A stretch of 64,000 nucleotides of DNA, taken from an uncultured delta proteobacterium. GTDB lineage: Bacteria; Desulfobacterota; Desulfobulbia; Desulfobulbales; Desulfurivibrionaceae. Each line of letters starts with the position of its first letter. Position 1 is the first letter of the stretch. Under the pieces are notes generated by a model. That model saw only the letters and a list, made by a program, of their open reading frames with translations. It was not told the origin of the DNA and did not search any database. The stretch spans positions 162,685-226,684 of the forward strand of contig CAIPYE010000004.1 of the NCBI GenBank assembly GCA_903869265.1, given 5' to 3'. Both the position numbers and the translations under genes were made by a program. This document shows, in pieces, positions 47,657 to 56,521 of the stretch.

Positions 47657-47781
47657 GGCAGGCTGAAACAAGGAACTTTTTATCAGCTCGCCGAGACATG
47701 CCCTGCCTTCAAGGGGGGGGTAACTTAAAGCCTTAATATGGGCTCACCAAATTAAATGAACTAGGGAAGGAGAAGAACGAA

Positions 47782-48624
47782 ATGGAAAAGAAAACGACGG
47801 GCGTGCTGCTTGGTGGAGTATTCGTATTGGGGACCGCATCGGTGGCGTTGGCCGGCCCACCCCTGACAAATGTTGAGGGGGTTGGTGGTGTTGCCCTGAA
47901 CCCTCTTGCCTATGTTGCCAACCCCATTGGCAAGGATGCGACTGGCCTATTCGGTAACTCTATTGTCAGCAAACCAAACATCGGCGCTTGGCATATCAGT
48001 CTGCCAGCCAGCGACATAAACTGGGAAGCGGCAGGAGTAAATATCAGTTTTTTCAACCGGCTAGAATTAGGCTACAGCCACGAGTCGGTGGATATCGATG
48101 TACTCCACGGACAAGTTGACAAGGACAATGTCTCAGCCAAAGTAAATCTGCTGCCTGAAAACAGTTTCGATATGGCGTATCTGCCAGCAGTTTCCGTGGG
48201 AGTAATCCACAAGAGTACTAACTTCGACGCCCCGAACAAAAGCGGCGAAGATTATTATGCGGTGGCAACAAAAACCCTGACCGGCCTGCCGATTCCCGTG
48301 ATTTTGAACGTCGGCGTGCTTTCCACCAAAGGCTATGTCCGTGGAGTGCTTGGTTTCGGCGAGAATCGTGATGAAGCCTTTTTCTGCAACATCGAAACAA
48401 TTCCGATAAAAAATGTCATTGTCGGCTGGGAATACGCAGGAGGAACCCAGGTTGATACTGGTGTCAGCACCCACTCCATGTGGGAGGGCCATGTGGCGTG
48501 GATGATCAATGATCTCACCTTGGTTGCCTCATATGCCGACACCGGCCGCGAGAATCTTTATACTTCTCCTTCCGCGTCGGCCTTTGGGGCGGGGTGGGTC
48601 ATCTCTGCTCAGTATGCATTCTAG
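47782..48624 (+). CDS. DUF3034-like outer-membrane beta-barrel protein
   Basis: 280 residues: signal peptide (cleavage near VALA|GPP), a family-type start GPPLTNVEGVGGVALNPLAYVANP, alternating short beta strands, and a C-terminal ...WVISAQYAF ending in Phe as outer-membrane barrels do. I recognise the N-terminal block as DUF3034-like; function unknown. It leads the operon with a beta-propeller cytochrome and an ABC transporter. Start behind GGGAAGGAG. Confidence 0.78.
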   Translation: MEKKTTGVLLGGVFVLGTASVALAGPPLTNVEGVGGVALNPLAYVANPIGKDATGLFGNSIVSKPNIGAWHISLPASDINWEAAGVNISFFNRLELGYSHESVDIDVLHGQVDKDNVSAKVNLLPENSFDMAYLPAVSVGVIHKSTNFDAPNKSGEDYYAVATKTLTGLPIPVILNVGVLSTKGYVRGVLGFGENRDEAFFCNIETIPIKNVIVGWEYAGGTQVDTGVSTHSMWEGHVAWMINDLTLVASYADTGRENLYTSPSASAFGAGWVISAQYAF

Positions 48625-48680
48625 GCAGAATTGTCTTGATGATTATCGACAATAACGGCTCTTGGTTTCTCTGCCTTATC

Positions 48681-48696
48681 GACGGACATGTCCGTC
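48681..48696. repeat. 16-bp perfect palindrome
   Basis: GACGGACATGTCCGTC, in the gap between the DUF3034-like and beta-propeller genes. It could be an operator for the second gene or an mRNA stem. No family match can be made. Confidence 0.4.
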
Positions 48697-48792
48697 AGGG
48701 GCTACTTATCGGCAAAACAACTTAATTTTCCCCGGTGCTTTTTCGGGTAATCACCGGGTTAACAACAACAAACGCTCACTCGGGAGAAAAGT

Positions 48793-49962
48793 ATGAAAAA
48801 AAAATTAGCAATAATCGCCCTGTCCTTGTTTGCATCGGGAGCAGTTTTTGTTGTTAACCAGCCGGGGGGGGCAAAAGCTGACACGGCTGCGGTTGAAAAG
48901 GTTCCTGCCACTGAAATTAAGGTCGGCCCGACCTTTAATGCCGTTGCGTATATTGCCGGACATGGCGGACATCTGGCTATTATAGATCTCCGCACCCTTA
49001 AACCTCCTGTGGATGTCGAAAAAGACAGGATTGTTCTGACCGAGGCCGGATCTGAGATGGAAGGTGTCATTGCCGGCATGAGTTTTGAGCAGATAAAAAA
49101 ATCAGGCGGCAGTCATGGCCAGGCCCTGGTCAAACAGGATGGCAAAAAATATCTGGTGGCCGGCACCCTGGCCGGAGACGTTTATAAGATTGATTTGGCC
49201 AGCGGCAAGAAAGAAGGTCCCTTCAAGGTTGGGCAGAAATTCTGCGGCGCCATAGTTGGCCCAGATGGCAACGTTTATTTTGAAGATATGGCGGACGGCA
49301 ATGTGTATAGCTGGGATCCCAAAACGCTGAAAACCGTCGACAAGATGCCGGTCGGCAAGGCTGTCTGCGGAATCCAGTGGACCAAAAACGCCAAGAAGGC
49401 CTATATTACCGATATGCCTACCGGTATTGTATATGTATATGACTGGACTACGAAAAAGAAGATCAAGGAGATTTCCAGCCCGGAGATGACTTTTATCCAC
49501 CAGGCCAGAATGACCCCGGATGGAACGCAGCTATGGGTAAGCGCTCCCAATGAGTTTGACCCCGGCCTCAAACCCGGTACGCACCGGAGCCAGATCATCG
49601 TGATCGACACCAATTCCGATACGATTATCAAAAGAATAACCATGCCGGACAATATCAGGCCCCATGATTTTGCCTTCACCGTCGATGGCAAGTATGCCTT
49701 TCTGTCTTCCCGTACCTATGGCGATGACAGTATCTTGAGCATCATGGAAATCAAGGATAGCAAGATAGTCAGCACGGTTTCAGCCTGCGCAGCCTGTCAT
49801 AAGGCCAATGGCGTCGAGGTGAAAATCGACAATCAATCGCCGCTGCTCTGCGGGATTGAGATTGACTGGAATCCGTCTAAGGCTGTTGCCTCCTCTGCTA
49901 AGAAAAAAGTAATAACAGATAAAGATGAAAATTGTGATGAAGTGAAAGGCAAGAAGAAATAA
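48793..49962 (+). CDS. Periplasmic beta-propeller protein with one heme c site
   Basis: 389 residues: signal peptide (near AKA|DTAA), a YncE-like seven-bladed propeller (repeats such as GKKYLVAGTLAGDVYKIDLASGKK, KKAYITDMPTGIVYVYDWTTKK, DGKYAFLSSRTYGDDSILSIME), and near the C terminus a CAACH heme site with C332. The tail is Lys-rich. It could carry an electron between the barrel and a periplasmic partner, or bind a metal. A 14-base-pair terminator follows, so the ABC genes behind it are read separately or by read-through. Confidence 0.85.
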   Translation: MKKKLAIIALSLFASGAVFVVNQPGGAKADTAAVEKVPATEIKVGPTFNAVAYIAGHGGHLAIIDLRTLKPPVDVEKDRIVLTEAGSEMEGVIAGMSFEQIKKSGGSHGQALVKQDGKKYLVAGTLAGDVYKIDLASGKKEGPFKVGQKFCGAIVGPDGNVYFEDMADGNVYSWDPKTLKTVDKMPVGKAVCGIQWTKNAKKAYITDMPTGIVYVYDWTTKKKIKEISSPEMTFIHQARMTPDGTQLWVSAPNEFDPGLKPGTHRSQIIVIDTNSDTIIKRITMPDNIRPHDFAFTVDGKYAFLSSRTYGDDSILSIMEIKDSKIVSTVSACAACHKANGVEVKIDNQSPLLCGIEIDWNPSKAVASSAKKKVITDKDENCDEVKGKKK

Positions 49963-49993
49963 TTCGCTTATCTTGGGAAATTGAAGTACTTGC

Positions 49994-50026
49994 GACAGAC
50001 CGGGAAGCGAAACTTCCCGGTCTGTC
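49994..50026 (+). terminator. Strong rho-independent terminator
   Basis: A perfect 14-pair stem (GACAGACCGGGAAG, loop CGAAA, then the complement) followed by TATTTGTATTT, 31 bases after the beta-propeller gene. Confidence 0.85.
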
Positions 50027-50206
50027 TATTTGTATTTCTCCATCGCATTGGTATTCTCTTGCATTCCATTTTTTTGCTTTACAACCACAACCTAAAGAGA
50101 AACGGTATAGCTGCATCGGGTGTGACCGATCGGTATTTATACGGCTTGCAAAACGAAGACGCAGTTATAGGCTGTTAACTTCTCGAACAGATAAAAGTCA
50201 GAATTA

Positions 50207-51412
50207 ATGAAAAAAATCAATCTGTTTAAATTGGCCGTCAACAATCTGCGGCGGAAACTGGTCCGCACCATTCTCCTGTTGTTGGTGGCCGCCGTTGTCT
50301 CCGGAACCCTCCTTGGAGCCACTATTTTTATTTTCGGGATGCAAAACGCTTTAAAGATCGGAACTTACCGGCTTGGCGCGGATATTCTGGTCGTTCCTGC
50401 CAAAAATGAAGAGCAGGCCCGTACGGCATTGCTGGCCGGCAAACCCACCAGCTTTTATATGGACAGGGGGGTGCTTGATAAAATAAGGCAAGTTGAGGGA
50501 GTGAAGCTGGTTTCTCCTCAACTTTTTATCGAGCCATCCTCATTCACCTGCTGCTACAGCGTCGATGTCTTTCTGGTGGCTATTGACCCGGCCACCGATT
50601 TTACCGTCATGCCCTGGCTGGAGAAAAATGTTCGCAACTCATTGACCGGGAACCAGGTTGTCGCTGGACGATCCATGCCGGTAATGGAAGGCGCAACCAT
50701 CCCGTTTTTTGGCACCTCTTTCAAGGTGGTCGGCACCATGGCGCCCACCGGCATGAAATTTTTTGATCAATCAATTTTCATGACCATGGACGCGGCTTAC
50801 CGGATGGCGGAAAATTCCGCGACCCAATCGCCGCAGCCGCTCCATCTCGATAAGAGCAAGATTTCTGCTGTACTGGTAAAAACCGATGGCACTCTCTCGC
50901 CGGAGCGGGTCGCTTTGAGGATTATGCACGCCCTTGACGATGTCAAGGCCATTGCCTCCGATGAGGTGGTTAACACCGTCAGGCGGCAGCTCTCGGGTTT
51001 ACTGACCGGGATCGTGGCCGTCAGTGCGGTTCTTTGGGCCATGTGCCTGTTTATGATTGGTTTTGCCTTTTATATGATTGTTAACGAGCGGCAGCGTGAA
51101 TTGGGCATGCTGCGCGCCATGGGCGCCAAACGGCGGCATGTTTTCCGGCTGATCATGTTGGAAGCGGTGCTTATTACCCTGGTGGGCGGATTATTGGGTC
51201 TGGCCTTGGGCTTCGGACTGCTTTTTGCCCTGAGTGACACCATTTGCAACACTCTACAGCTTCCCTATTTGATGCCTTCCCCGCTGGTGGTGCAGGAACT
51301 GTTGGCAGCCTCTCTGGTATTTTCTGTGCTTACCGGGCTGGTATCCGCCCTGTTGCCGGCTTTTCTGGCCAGCCGTCTGGAGCCTTATGAGGCCATTAGA
51401 ACCGGAGAATGA
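50207..51412 (+). CDS. FtsX/MacB-type ABC transporter permease
   Basis: 401 residues: first membrane helix at about 20-45, a long periplasmic MacB-like domain (45-265) and three C-terminal helices with the FtsX core (MIVNERQRELGMLRAMGAKRRHVFRLIMLEA). Proteins of this type do not pump across the membrane as classical transporters do; they transmit force to the periplasm to act on lipoproteins, toxins or the wall. Its ATPase is the second gene downstream. No membrane-fusion (MacA) gene is present. The start has no clear ribosome site. Confidence 0.9.
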   Translation: MKKINLFKLAVNNLRRKLVRTILLLLVAAVVSGTLLGATIFIFGMQNALKIGTYRLGADILVVPAKNEEQARTALLAGKPTSFYMDRGVLDKIRQVEGVKLVSPQLFIEPSSFTCCYSVDVFLVAIDPATDFTVMPWLEKNVRNSLTGNQVVAGRSMPVMEGATIPFFGTSFKVVGTMAPTGMKFFDQSIFMTMDAAYRMAENSATQSPQPLHLDKSKISAVLVKTDGTLSPERVALRIMHALDDVKAIASDEVVNTVRRQLSGLLTGIVAVSAVLWAMCLFMIGFAFYMIVNERQRELGMLRAMGAKRRHVFRLIMLEAVLITLVGGLLGLALGFGLLFALSDTICNTLQLPYLMPSPLVVQELLAASLVFSVLTGLVSALLPAFLASRLEPYEAIRTGE

Positions 51413-52095
51413 AAATGATCATGCAGTGTTGTCATTCACATTATTATTTTCGGCCGCAGCATTTTTTTGCCTTGATGGGATTCTGTGTTCTACTGGGGTT
51501 ATCCGGTTGCGGGCAGGATAAAAAAGCTGTTGATAATGACAGGCCGGCAGGAGAAGAACAGGCAGCAAATCAATATTCCTATGAGAACGTTTTCGAAGAG
51601 GTCCTGCGTCAGGTTCAGGCCGACCCGAAAGATGAGAATGCGCTCTATCACTTAGCGGATCTCTATGATCGCCAGGGCCAGTATCAGAAAGCGGTGGAAA
51701 CCTACAGGAAAGTCCTCGTGATCAATCCCAACCGGGATTATGTTTATTTCAAAATGGGAACCGCATACAGTCGGCTGGGCCAGCCGGTGCAAGCTGTGGA
51801 AGTTCTTGCCGAGGCGACCAGCCATCTTCCCGAAAATCCGGTGGTCTGGAATAACCTCGGTATCGCCTATGGAAAACTTGGGCGGGTTGACAAAGAGGTC
51901 GAATCTCTGCACAGGGCCTTGAAGATCAGACCGCGTTATGCCTCGGCTCGCTTTAATCTGGCTGTGGTCTATCTGAAAAAAGGTGATAAAGCCGCGGCTA
52001 AGGCACAGTATGACGAGTTGAAAACATTCGACGAGACTCTGGCCCAGGAGTTGCTGAGTCGTTTCAACGCAGGAGAGGGGCAACACTCAAAATGA
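51409..52095 (+). CDS. TPR-repeat lipoprotein
   Basis: 228 residues. A lipobox at LSGCGQ after a long N terminus (about 35 residues), then four or five TPR units from about 65 (ENALYHLADLYDRQGQYQKAVETYRKVLVINPN...). TPRs bind partner proteins, so this is likely the adaptor of the transporter. It overlaps the permease stop (ATGA) and the ATPase start (ATGA). Confidence 0.87.
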   Translation: MKMIMQCCHSHYYFRPQHFFALMGFCVLLGLSGCGQDKKAVDNDRPAGEEQAANQYSYENVFEEVLRQVQADPKDENALYHLADLYDRQGQYQKAVETYRKVLVINPNRDYVYFKMGTAYSRLGQPVQAVEVLAEATSHLPENPVVWNNLGIAYGKLGRVDKEVESLHRALKIRPRYASARFNLAVVYLKKGDKAAAKAQYDELKTFDETLAQELLSRFNAGEGQHSK

Positions 52096-52763
52096 TCGAA
52101 GCCAGAGACCTTTGCAAAACATATAGGGTGGAGGGGCAGGCGTTTACGGTTGTCGAAGGGATAAATCTTGTTGTCCGCAAAGGAGAAACGGTTTCGATAG
52201 TAGGGCATTCCGGCAGTGGCAAGACCACACTGTTGAGCCTGCTGGGGGGGGTGACCAAGCCTGATTTCGGCCAGGTGATGCTCGAAGGGATTGACCTCTG
52301 GTCTCTTGGGGACGACAGGCTTTCCGAATTGAGGAATCGCAAGCTCGGTTTCATCTACCAGTTTTCGAGCCTGATCCCGACCTTGACTGCCCTTGACAAT
52401 ATCTGCCTGCCAACGGCATTCGGCACGGCTGTTGATAACCCTGCCGATCGGGCCATTGCTCTGCTTGAAAAAATAGGTCTGGCGGATAAGGCAGGATTCT
52501 ATCCTTGCCAACTCTCAGGCGGACAACAGCGACGGGTAGCCATCGCCAGGGCTTTTATTAATTCGCCGGAGGTTATTTTGGCTGACGAACCCACCGGTGA
52601 CCTCGATGAAGAAACAGAGCGGGAGATCATAGATCTTTTCCGGGAAATCAATGCGGAATCAGGAACCACTTTCCTGATTGTTACCCACAACAAAGAAATT
52701 GCCAGCTTGGCAGATCGAAGATTTGCAATGAAAAACGGAGCGTTGAAAGAGGTTCCGTTTTAA
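52092..52763 (+). CDS. LolD-type ABC transporter ATPase
   Basis: 223 residues. Walker A GHSGSGKTT at 38-46, signature LSGGQQRRVAIARA, Walker B VILADEPTGDLD and the H-loop LIVTHN are intact. LolD/MacB-type ATPases pair with FtsX-like permeases, here the gene at 50207. Permease, TPR lipoprotein and ATPase form one operon by stop/start overlaps. Confidence 0.93.
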   Translation: MIEARDLCKTYRVEGQAFTVVEGINLVVRKGETVSIVGHSGSGKTTLLSLLGGVTKPDFGQVMLEGIDLWSLGDDRLSELRNRKLGFIYQFSSLIPTLTALDNICLPTAFGTAVDNPADRAIALLEKIGLADKAGFYPCQLSGGQQRRVAIARAFINSPEVILADEPTGDLDEETEREIIDLFREINAESGTTFLIVTHNKEIASLADRRFAMKNGALKEVPF

Positions 52764-52871
52764 GGCAAGGATTAATATTGTAAATAATGAGGGATAGAAT
52801 GAACGAGATGTCGTCCGGTAAAATGGTGGCCAAGTCATTCTTGACACATTTTTTCTAGAATAGGTTCACCG

Positions 52872-53249
52872 ATGGACAAGCAAAAATTTTTGTTAGCGCG
52901 CAAAAAACTTGGCAAAACCCAAAAACAAGTTGCTGAGCTTTTGGGCACCTCAACAAAAGCCATCCAAGGTTATGAACAGGGCTGGCGCGCCATTCCCCCA
53001 CATGTCGAACGGCAGATTTTTTTTCTAATCTCGCGACGGCAGGGGCCGGAGAGCGACAATACCTCTCCATGCTGGGAGATAAAAAAATGTCCACAAGAGA
53101 GGCGAGAACAATGCCCTGCTTGGGAATTTCACGCAGGCAGTCTATGCTGGTTTATCAATGGTACAATTTGCGAGTGCAAGGCTCAAAAAAACTGGAAGGA
53201 AAAAATGAATATCTGCCGAGAATGCAAGGTGCTGATGTCTTTACTCTAA
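52872..53249 (+). CDS. HTH and two-CW domain regulator
   Basis: 125 residues: an XRE-type helix-turn-helix (KLGKTQKQVAELLGTSTKAIQGYEQG, about 13-40) and a Cys-rich C-terminal part with PCWEIKKCPQE and SLCWFINGTICE (two CW motifs), then CRECK. The two-CW module occurs in regulators of Desulfobacterota and Geobacter; it may hold a metal or sense redox. It is the last gene of the second accessory segment and may regulate the operon beside it. Confidence 0.82.
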   Translation: MDKQKFLLARKKLGKTQKQVAELLGTSTKAIQGYEQGWRAIPPHVERQIFFLISRRQGPESDNTSPCWEIKKCPQERREQCPAWEFHAGSLCWFINGTICECKAQKNWKEKMNICRECKVLMSLL

Positions 53250-53344
53250 TTTTTTGTGGGGAAGCCAGATTCGTGGACTTTGATGATCTTTCCCTGTGAG
53301 CCTCGATATTCTCCTCCCTCCATTCAAGAGAAAGCCGTAAACAG

Positions 53345-53692
53345 CTACCTCGTCTCAATCCCCCTCTCCCGCAGATGCGCCTTCACCGCGCTGATGGGCA
53401 CCTCCTGCCGGTGAAAGATTCCTGCGGCCAGAGCCGCCTCCGCGCTGGTCTCCTCGAACACCTCGGAGAAATGTTCCACCCGACCCGCGCCGCTGGAGGC
53501 GATGACCGGGATGGACACGGCCGAGCGTACCTGGTTGATCAGCTCCAAATCAAAACCGGAATTGGTGCCGTCTTTGTCGATGCAGTTCAGGAGAATCTCT
53601 CCCGCTCCCAGTTCCTCACAGGCCTTGGCCAATTCCATTGCGTCCACGTCGCGTCCTTCCCGACCGCCTTTTACGGTAGACTGGTACCAGCA
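53345..53692 (-). pseudogene. hisF 3'-end fragment, copy 3
   Basis: Exactly 348 bases, aligned without gaps to the last 115 codons plus stop of the intact gene, with about ten differences by eye. It starts at the palindrome CTGGTACCAG and keeps the IDKDG active-site motif, but lacks the N-terminal half. Its frame continues into the neighbouring left-end repeat, giving a spurious 185-residue open frame. It is the youngest displaced copy. Confidence 0.92.
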
Positions 53693-53882
53693 ATTTAGGG
53701 AAAGTGAGGCGGAGTTTCGAGTGCCGTCAAGGAGTTGCGGGCATTTTTGTGTCCTCTCCGTCCTCTCGCCCAACCATAACCCAACCGCGCGCGGTATGCA
53801 TTTGCCATTTTTTGTGAGTGAAAATTCTTTGCTCAGATCGGCCCACCGAATTCTTCCCACCATCCACCCAACCCAACCTATG
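53693..53882 (-). repeat. Conserved left-end repeat, copy B
   Basis: 190 bases after the palindrome of hisF copy 3, nearly the same as 45732-45921. Begins AATTTAGGGAAAGTGAGGCG and ends CACCCAACCCAACCTATG, after which the two sequences differ. Confidence 0.88.
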
Positions 53883-53955
53883 CCGACTGTCCGACTGGGC
53901 AAGGAATATTAGAATAGGCTTCTTGACAAACAACAATTACTCGTCGAAAAACGGT

Positions 53956-53996
53956 TTTTGACATCACATTAGGCTTTCTCTAAGATGATGTCAAAA
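53956..53996. repeat. Long inverted repeat at the start of the third segment
   Basis: TTTTGACATCA with its exact complement TGATGTCAAAA, and inner TTAG/CTAA pairs around GGCTTTCT. It lies just inside the left-end repeat, before the Cys-rich gene. It could be a terminator-like stem, an operator or a recombination-related structure. Confidence 0.6.
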
Positions 53997-54074
53997 GGAC
54001 GGCTACGGGTTAGATTATTAATCAATAAATAAGTGATAATTTCAGAGCTGACACCGATTTCTGTGGAGAAGGAA

Positions 54075-54446
54075 ATGTTATCGGAAAAATTAAGATTTTT
54101 TATTAAACCAATTATCGATTTCTGTTCACTACAGTTTCCACAAAAATGTAACTGTTGTGGCAAAAAATACGTTGATTTCAAAAGCTTTCTTGAGCAAACA
54201 ACCCCTGTTGGTTCTGTCACAGGTGGAGAGATATGCCATTCACGAAATGAGGATATTTTTGGCATTCTTTCATGGGTTAACTGTCAGTGCGGTTCCTCTA
54301 GGACCATATCTTGTACAGATTCTGAAAAAGAGATGCATCAGATGTTCAAGGAGGCCGTACTCAGTGAAGCTAAAGAGCAAATCGTCACTCCTGAAAAGAT
54401 TCTCAATGAAATTCGTCAAGAAATAAGAAAGACAATAGTTTCATAG
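54075..54446 (+). CDS. Small Cys-rich protein, sole cargo of the third segment
   Basis: 123 residues from the ATG at 54075 behind GGAGAAGGA (the frame opens at a GTG at 54033). Three Cys pairs, CNCCGKKYVDF, then WVNCQCGSSRTISC, suggest a zinc-ribbon-like fold; a charged helix follows. No family is recognised. It is the only gene between hisF copy 3 and the intact hisHF. Codon use is more AT-rich than the neighbours, in line with foreign DNA. Confidence 0.6.
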   Translation: MLSEKLRFFIKPIIDFCSLQFPQKCNCCGKKYVDFKSFLEQTTPVGSVTGGEICHSRNEDIFGILSWVNCQCGSSRTISCTDSEKEMHQMFKEAVLSEAKEQIVTPEKILNEIRQEIRKTIVS

Positions 54447-54508
54447 TGTTTTGACCTTGCTGTGACCAAACTGCTTCCAACATAAACTCATTTCCCTTAC
54501 CTCTATCT

Positions 54509-56101
54509 CTACCTCGTCTCAATCCCCCTCTCCCGCAGATGTGCCTTCACCGCACTGATGGGCACCTCCTGCCTGTGAAAAATCCCTGCGGCCAGGGCCG
54601 CCTCCGCACCGGTCTCCTCGAACACCTCGGAGAAATGTTCCACCCGACCCGCGCCGCTGGAGGCGATGACCGGGATGGACACGGCCGAGCGTACCTGGTT
54701 GATCAGCTCCAAATCAAAGCCGGAATTGGTGCCGTCTTTGTCGATGCAGTTCAGGAGAATCTCTCCCGCTCCCAGTTCCTCACAGGCCTTGGCCAATTCC
54801 ATTGCGTCCACGTCGCGTCCTTCCCGACCGCCTTTTACGGTACACTGGTACCAGCAATACTCTTCGCTGTTTGGCCCATGGAATCGGGTTTTGATGGTGT
54901 GGCGCGGGGTGTCTGTCGGTGATTTTACGTACACCCGGCGCGGGTCAACGGAGATCACCACGGCCTGGTTGCCGTACACAGCCGAGATCTGTTCGATGGA
55001 GCTGGCGCCTGTTTTTTGTCCGGTTTTCAGGTATTCCTCAGCAATGGCCACCGCATCGCTACCGATGGAGATCTTGTCCGCTCCGGAGCGGAAATATTCC
55101 GAGGCCACGTCCAGGGCAGAGTAGTGTTTTCCTTCCGAATCGGTGAATTCGCGGATGCCGCCGCCGATGGTGAGGGGCACGAAGACCTGTTCCGAGGTGC
55201 GTTGCAAGACCTCAAGCATGGGCTGGTCCTTCATGGGGAAATCTCGAAAGCCGGTGATATTCAAAAAGGTGATTTCGTCGGCGCCTTCTTCGTAGTAACG
55301 CCGGGCCAGCTCCACCGGTTTGCCGAGGTTGCGCACCTCGCCCTTGTCGCGGACATCGTACTGGTCGCCCTTGGTCACCACCAGGTCGCCGTTGTCGTTG
55401 CTACGCACATCGAGGCAGGCGATGATACGCTTGGCGATTCGTGTTTCCGTTGAGCAGGTGGAGATTTTCATGGGGCTAGCCGCGGAAAGATCCGTGGCTT
55501 CAAGAAAATTTTTAAGAATCGCCAGCCCTGCCGCGCCGCTCTTTTCCGGGTGAAACTGGCAGGCCGCCACATTGCCCTTCTGCACGGAGCTGATGAATTC
55601 TTCGCCGTAATTGGTGGTGGTCAGCACCCACTCCTCGTTGCCAGCCTCAATGGCGGCTCGGTAGGAGTGGACAAAGTAGAGCTTTTCCTCCGTGAACCCG
55701 GCAAGGAGTCGGGAGGGTTTCTTGATGCGGATGCCGTTCCAGCCGATCTGTGGAACCGAGAGGGTCTTTTCGGCGAATCGTCTGACCTGGCCTGTGATAA
55801 TCCCCAGCCCGGCCACGCCCAAGGCCTCTTCGCTTCCTTCGAACAGGGTTTGCAATCCCAGACAGATGCCCAAAAACGGGCGGTCGGCCCGGAGATATGC
55901 GAGCAGAGGCTCGACAAAGCCGCACTGGTGCAACCGTTGCATGGCGCTGCCAAAACTGCCGACTCCGGGGAAGATCAGCTTTTCTGCAGCCAGGATATCC
56001 GCCGGCGTTTTTGCGTCGGTAACGGTGAAGCCGAGTTTTTTGATGGCGTTACGGACGCTGCGGACATTGCCGGCTCCGTAATCCAAAAGTGTTATGTTCA
56101 T
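54509..56101 (-). CDS. hisHF: Bifunctional imidazole glycerol phosphate synthase HisHF
   Basis: 530 residues from [16 protein letters not shown]. HisH part: nucleophile C80 in FLGICLG, H184 and E186 in CQFHPEKSG. HisF part from about 222: D231 in [20 protein letters not shown] and the second Asp in LLNCIDKDG. The fused order and text ([21 protein letters not shown]) are those of the fungal/plant HIS7 type. It makes IGP and AICAR in histidine synthesis. The last 348 bases recur at 53345, 45381 and 40153. The junction falls just after strand 5 of the barrel. No other his gene is nearby. The frame opens at a TTG at 56113, rejected as start. Confidence 0.96.
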   Translation of the reverse strand: MNITLLDYGAGNVRSVRNAIKKLGFTVTDAKTPADILAAEKLIFPGVGSFGSAMQRLHQCGFVEPLLAYLRADRPFLGICLGLQTLFEGSEEALGVAGLGIITGQVRRFAEKTLSVPQIGWNGIRIKKPSRLLAGFTEEKLYFVHSYRAAIEAGNEEWVLTTTNYGEEFISSVQKGNVAACQFHPEKSGAAGLAILKNFLEATDLSAASPMKISTCSTETRIAKRIIACLDVRSNDNGDLVVTKGDQYDVRDKGEVRNLGKPVELARRYYEEGADEITFLNITGFRDFPMKDQPMLEVLQRTSEQVFVPLTIGGGIREFTDSEGKHYSALDVASEYFRSGADKISIGSDAVAIAEEYLKTGQKTGASSIEQISAVYGNQAVVISVDPRRVYVKSPTDTPRHTIKTRFHGPNSEEYCWYQCTVKGGREGRDVDAMELAKACEELGAGEILLNCIDKDGTNSGFDLELINQVRSAVSIPVIASSGAGRVEHFSEVFEETGAEAALAAGIFHRQEVPISAVKAHLRERGIETR

Positions 56102-56340
56102 AGCGGTTCCCAAAAAAAGGAGGGGTGCGTCCCCGAGAGCGAAAAGGAAAAACGTTATATTAGACGATTAGCGCGCAGGCAACAATGGCGAATTTTCCCC
56201 CTTGCGGCCTGCGTGTAAAGCTTGCCATAATGAAAAGAAAAAGGCATGATGAATTGTATGAGTCGTGCCGCTCCCATGGCATTGCAGTTCGCCGGGAGGG
56301 CGCGGGATCGTAACCTCAACCATATCTAGGAGCGCCAATC

Positions 56341-56460
56341 ATGAGTAAGGCCAAGGACACCCAAAAAGCAGTCAAGAAGGAACCGGCTAAGAGCATGAAA
56401 GAAAAGAAGGCAGCCAAGCAGGCCAAGAAAAGTGAAAAAACCAAGTTCACGCCGCAATGA
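56341..56460 (+). CDS. Small lysine-rich protein
   Basis: 39 residues ([19 protein letters not shown]...) of which about 15 are Lys, starting behind AGGAG with 9-base spacing. Short basic proteins of this kind occur next to VF530 genes in Desulfobacterota and Geobacter, as here. A nucleic acid-binding role is possible but unproven. No Cys, Trp or membrane segment is present. Confidence 0.65.
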   Translation: MSKAKDTQKAVKKEPAKSMKEKKAAKQAKKSEKTKFTPQ

Positions 56461-56521
56461 CAGACAGGGGGCTGAGGGGGCTGGGGGGCATGATCGGCGC
56501 AATCTGGCTGCGCCCCAGGCG

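Noticed and set aside
47406..47660. Known riboswitch (GEMM, Moco, NiCo types) in the DUF3034 leader
   Set aside because: No conserved core could be aligned by eye; kept only as a structured leader.
53345..53902. 185-residue open frame joining the left-end repeat to hisF copy 3, and the similar 143-residue frame at 45381-45812
   Set aside because: The N-terminal part is translated repeat DNA with no ribosome site; the rest is a hisF fragment. Likely not genes, although the shared in-frame join is worth remembering.
40153..54856. Integron or CRISPR-like array as explanation of the repeats
   Set aside because: Repeats are hundreds of bases long, contain coding sequence, and spacing is 1-8 kb; no attC-like folds, integrase or cas genes.
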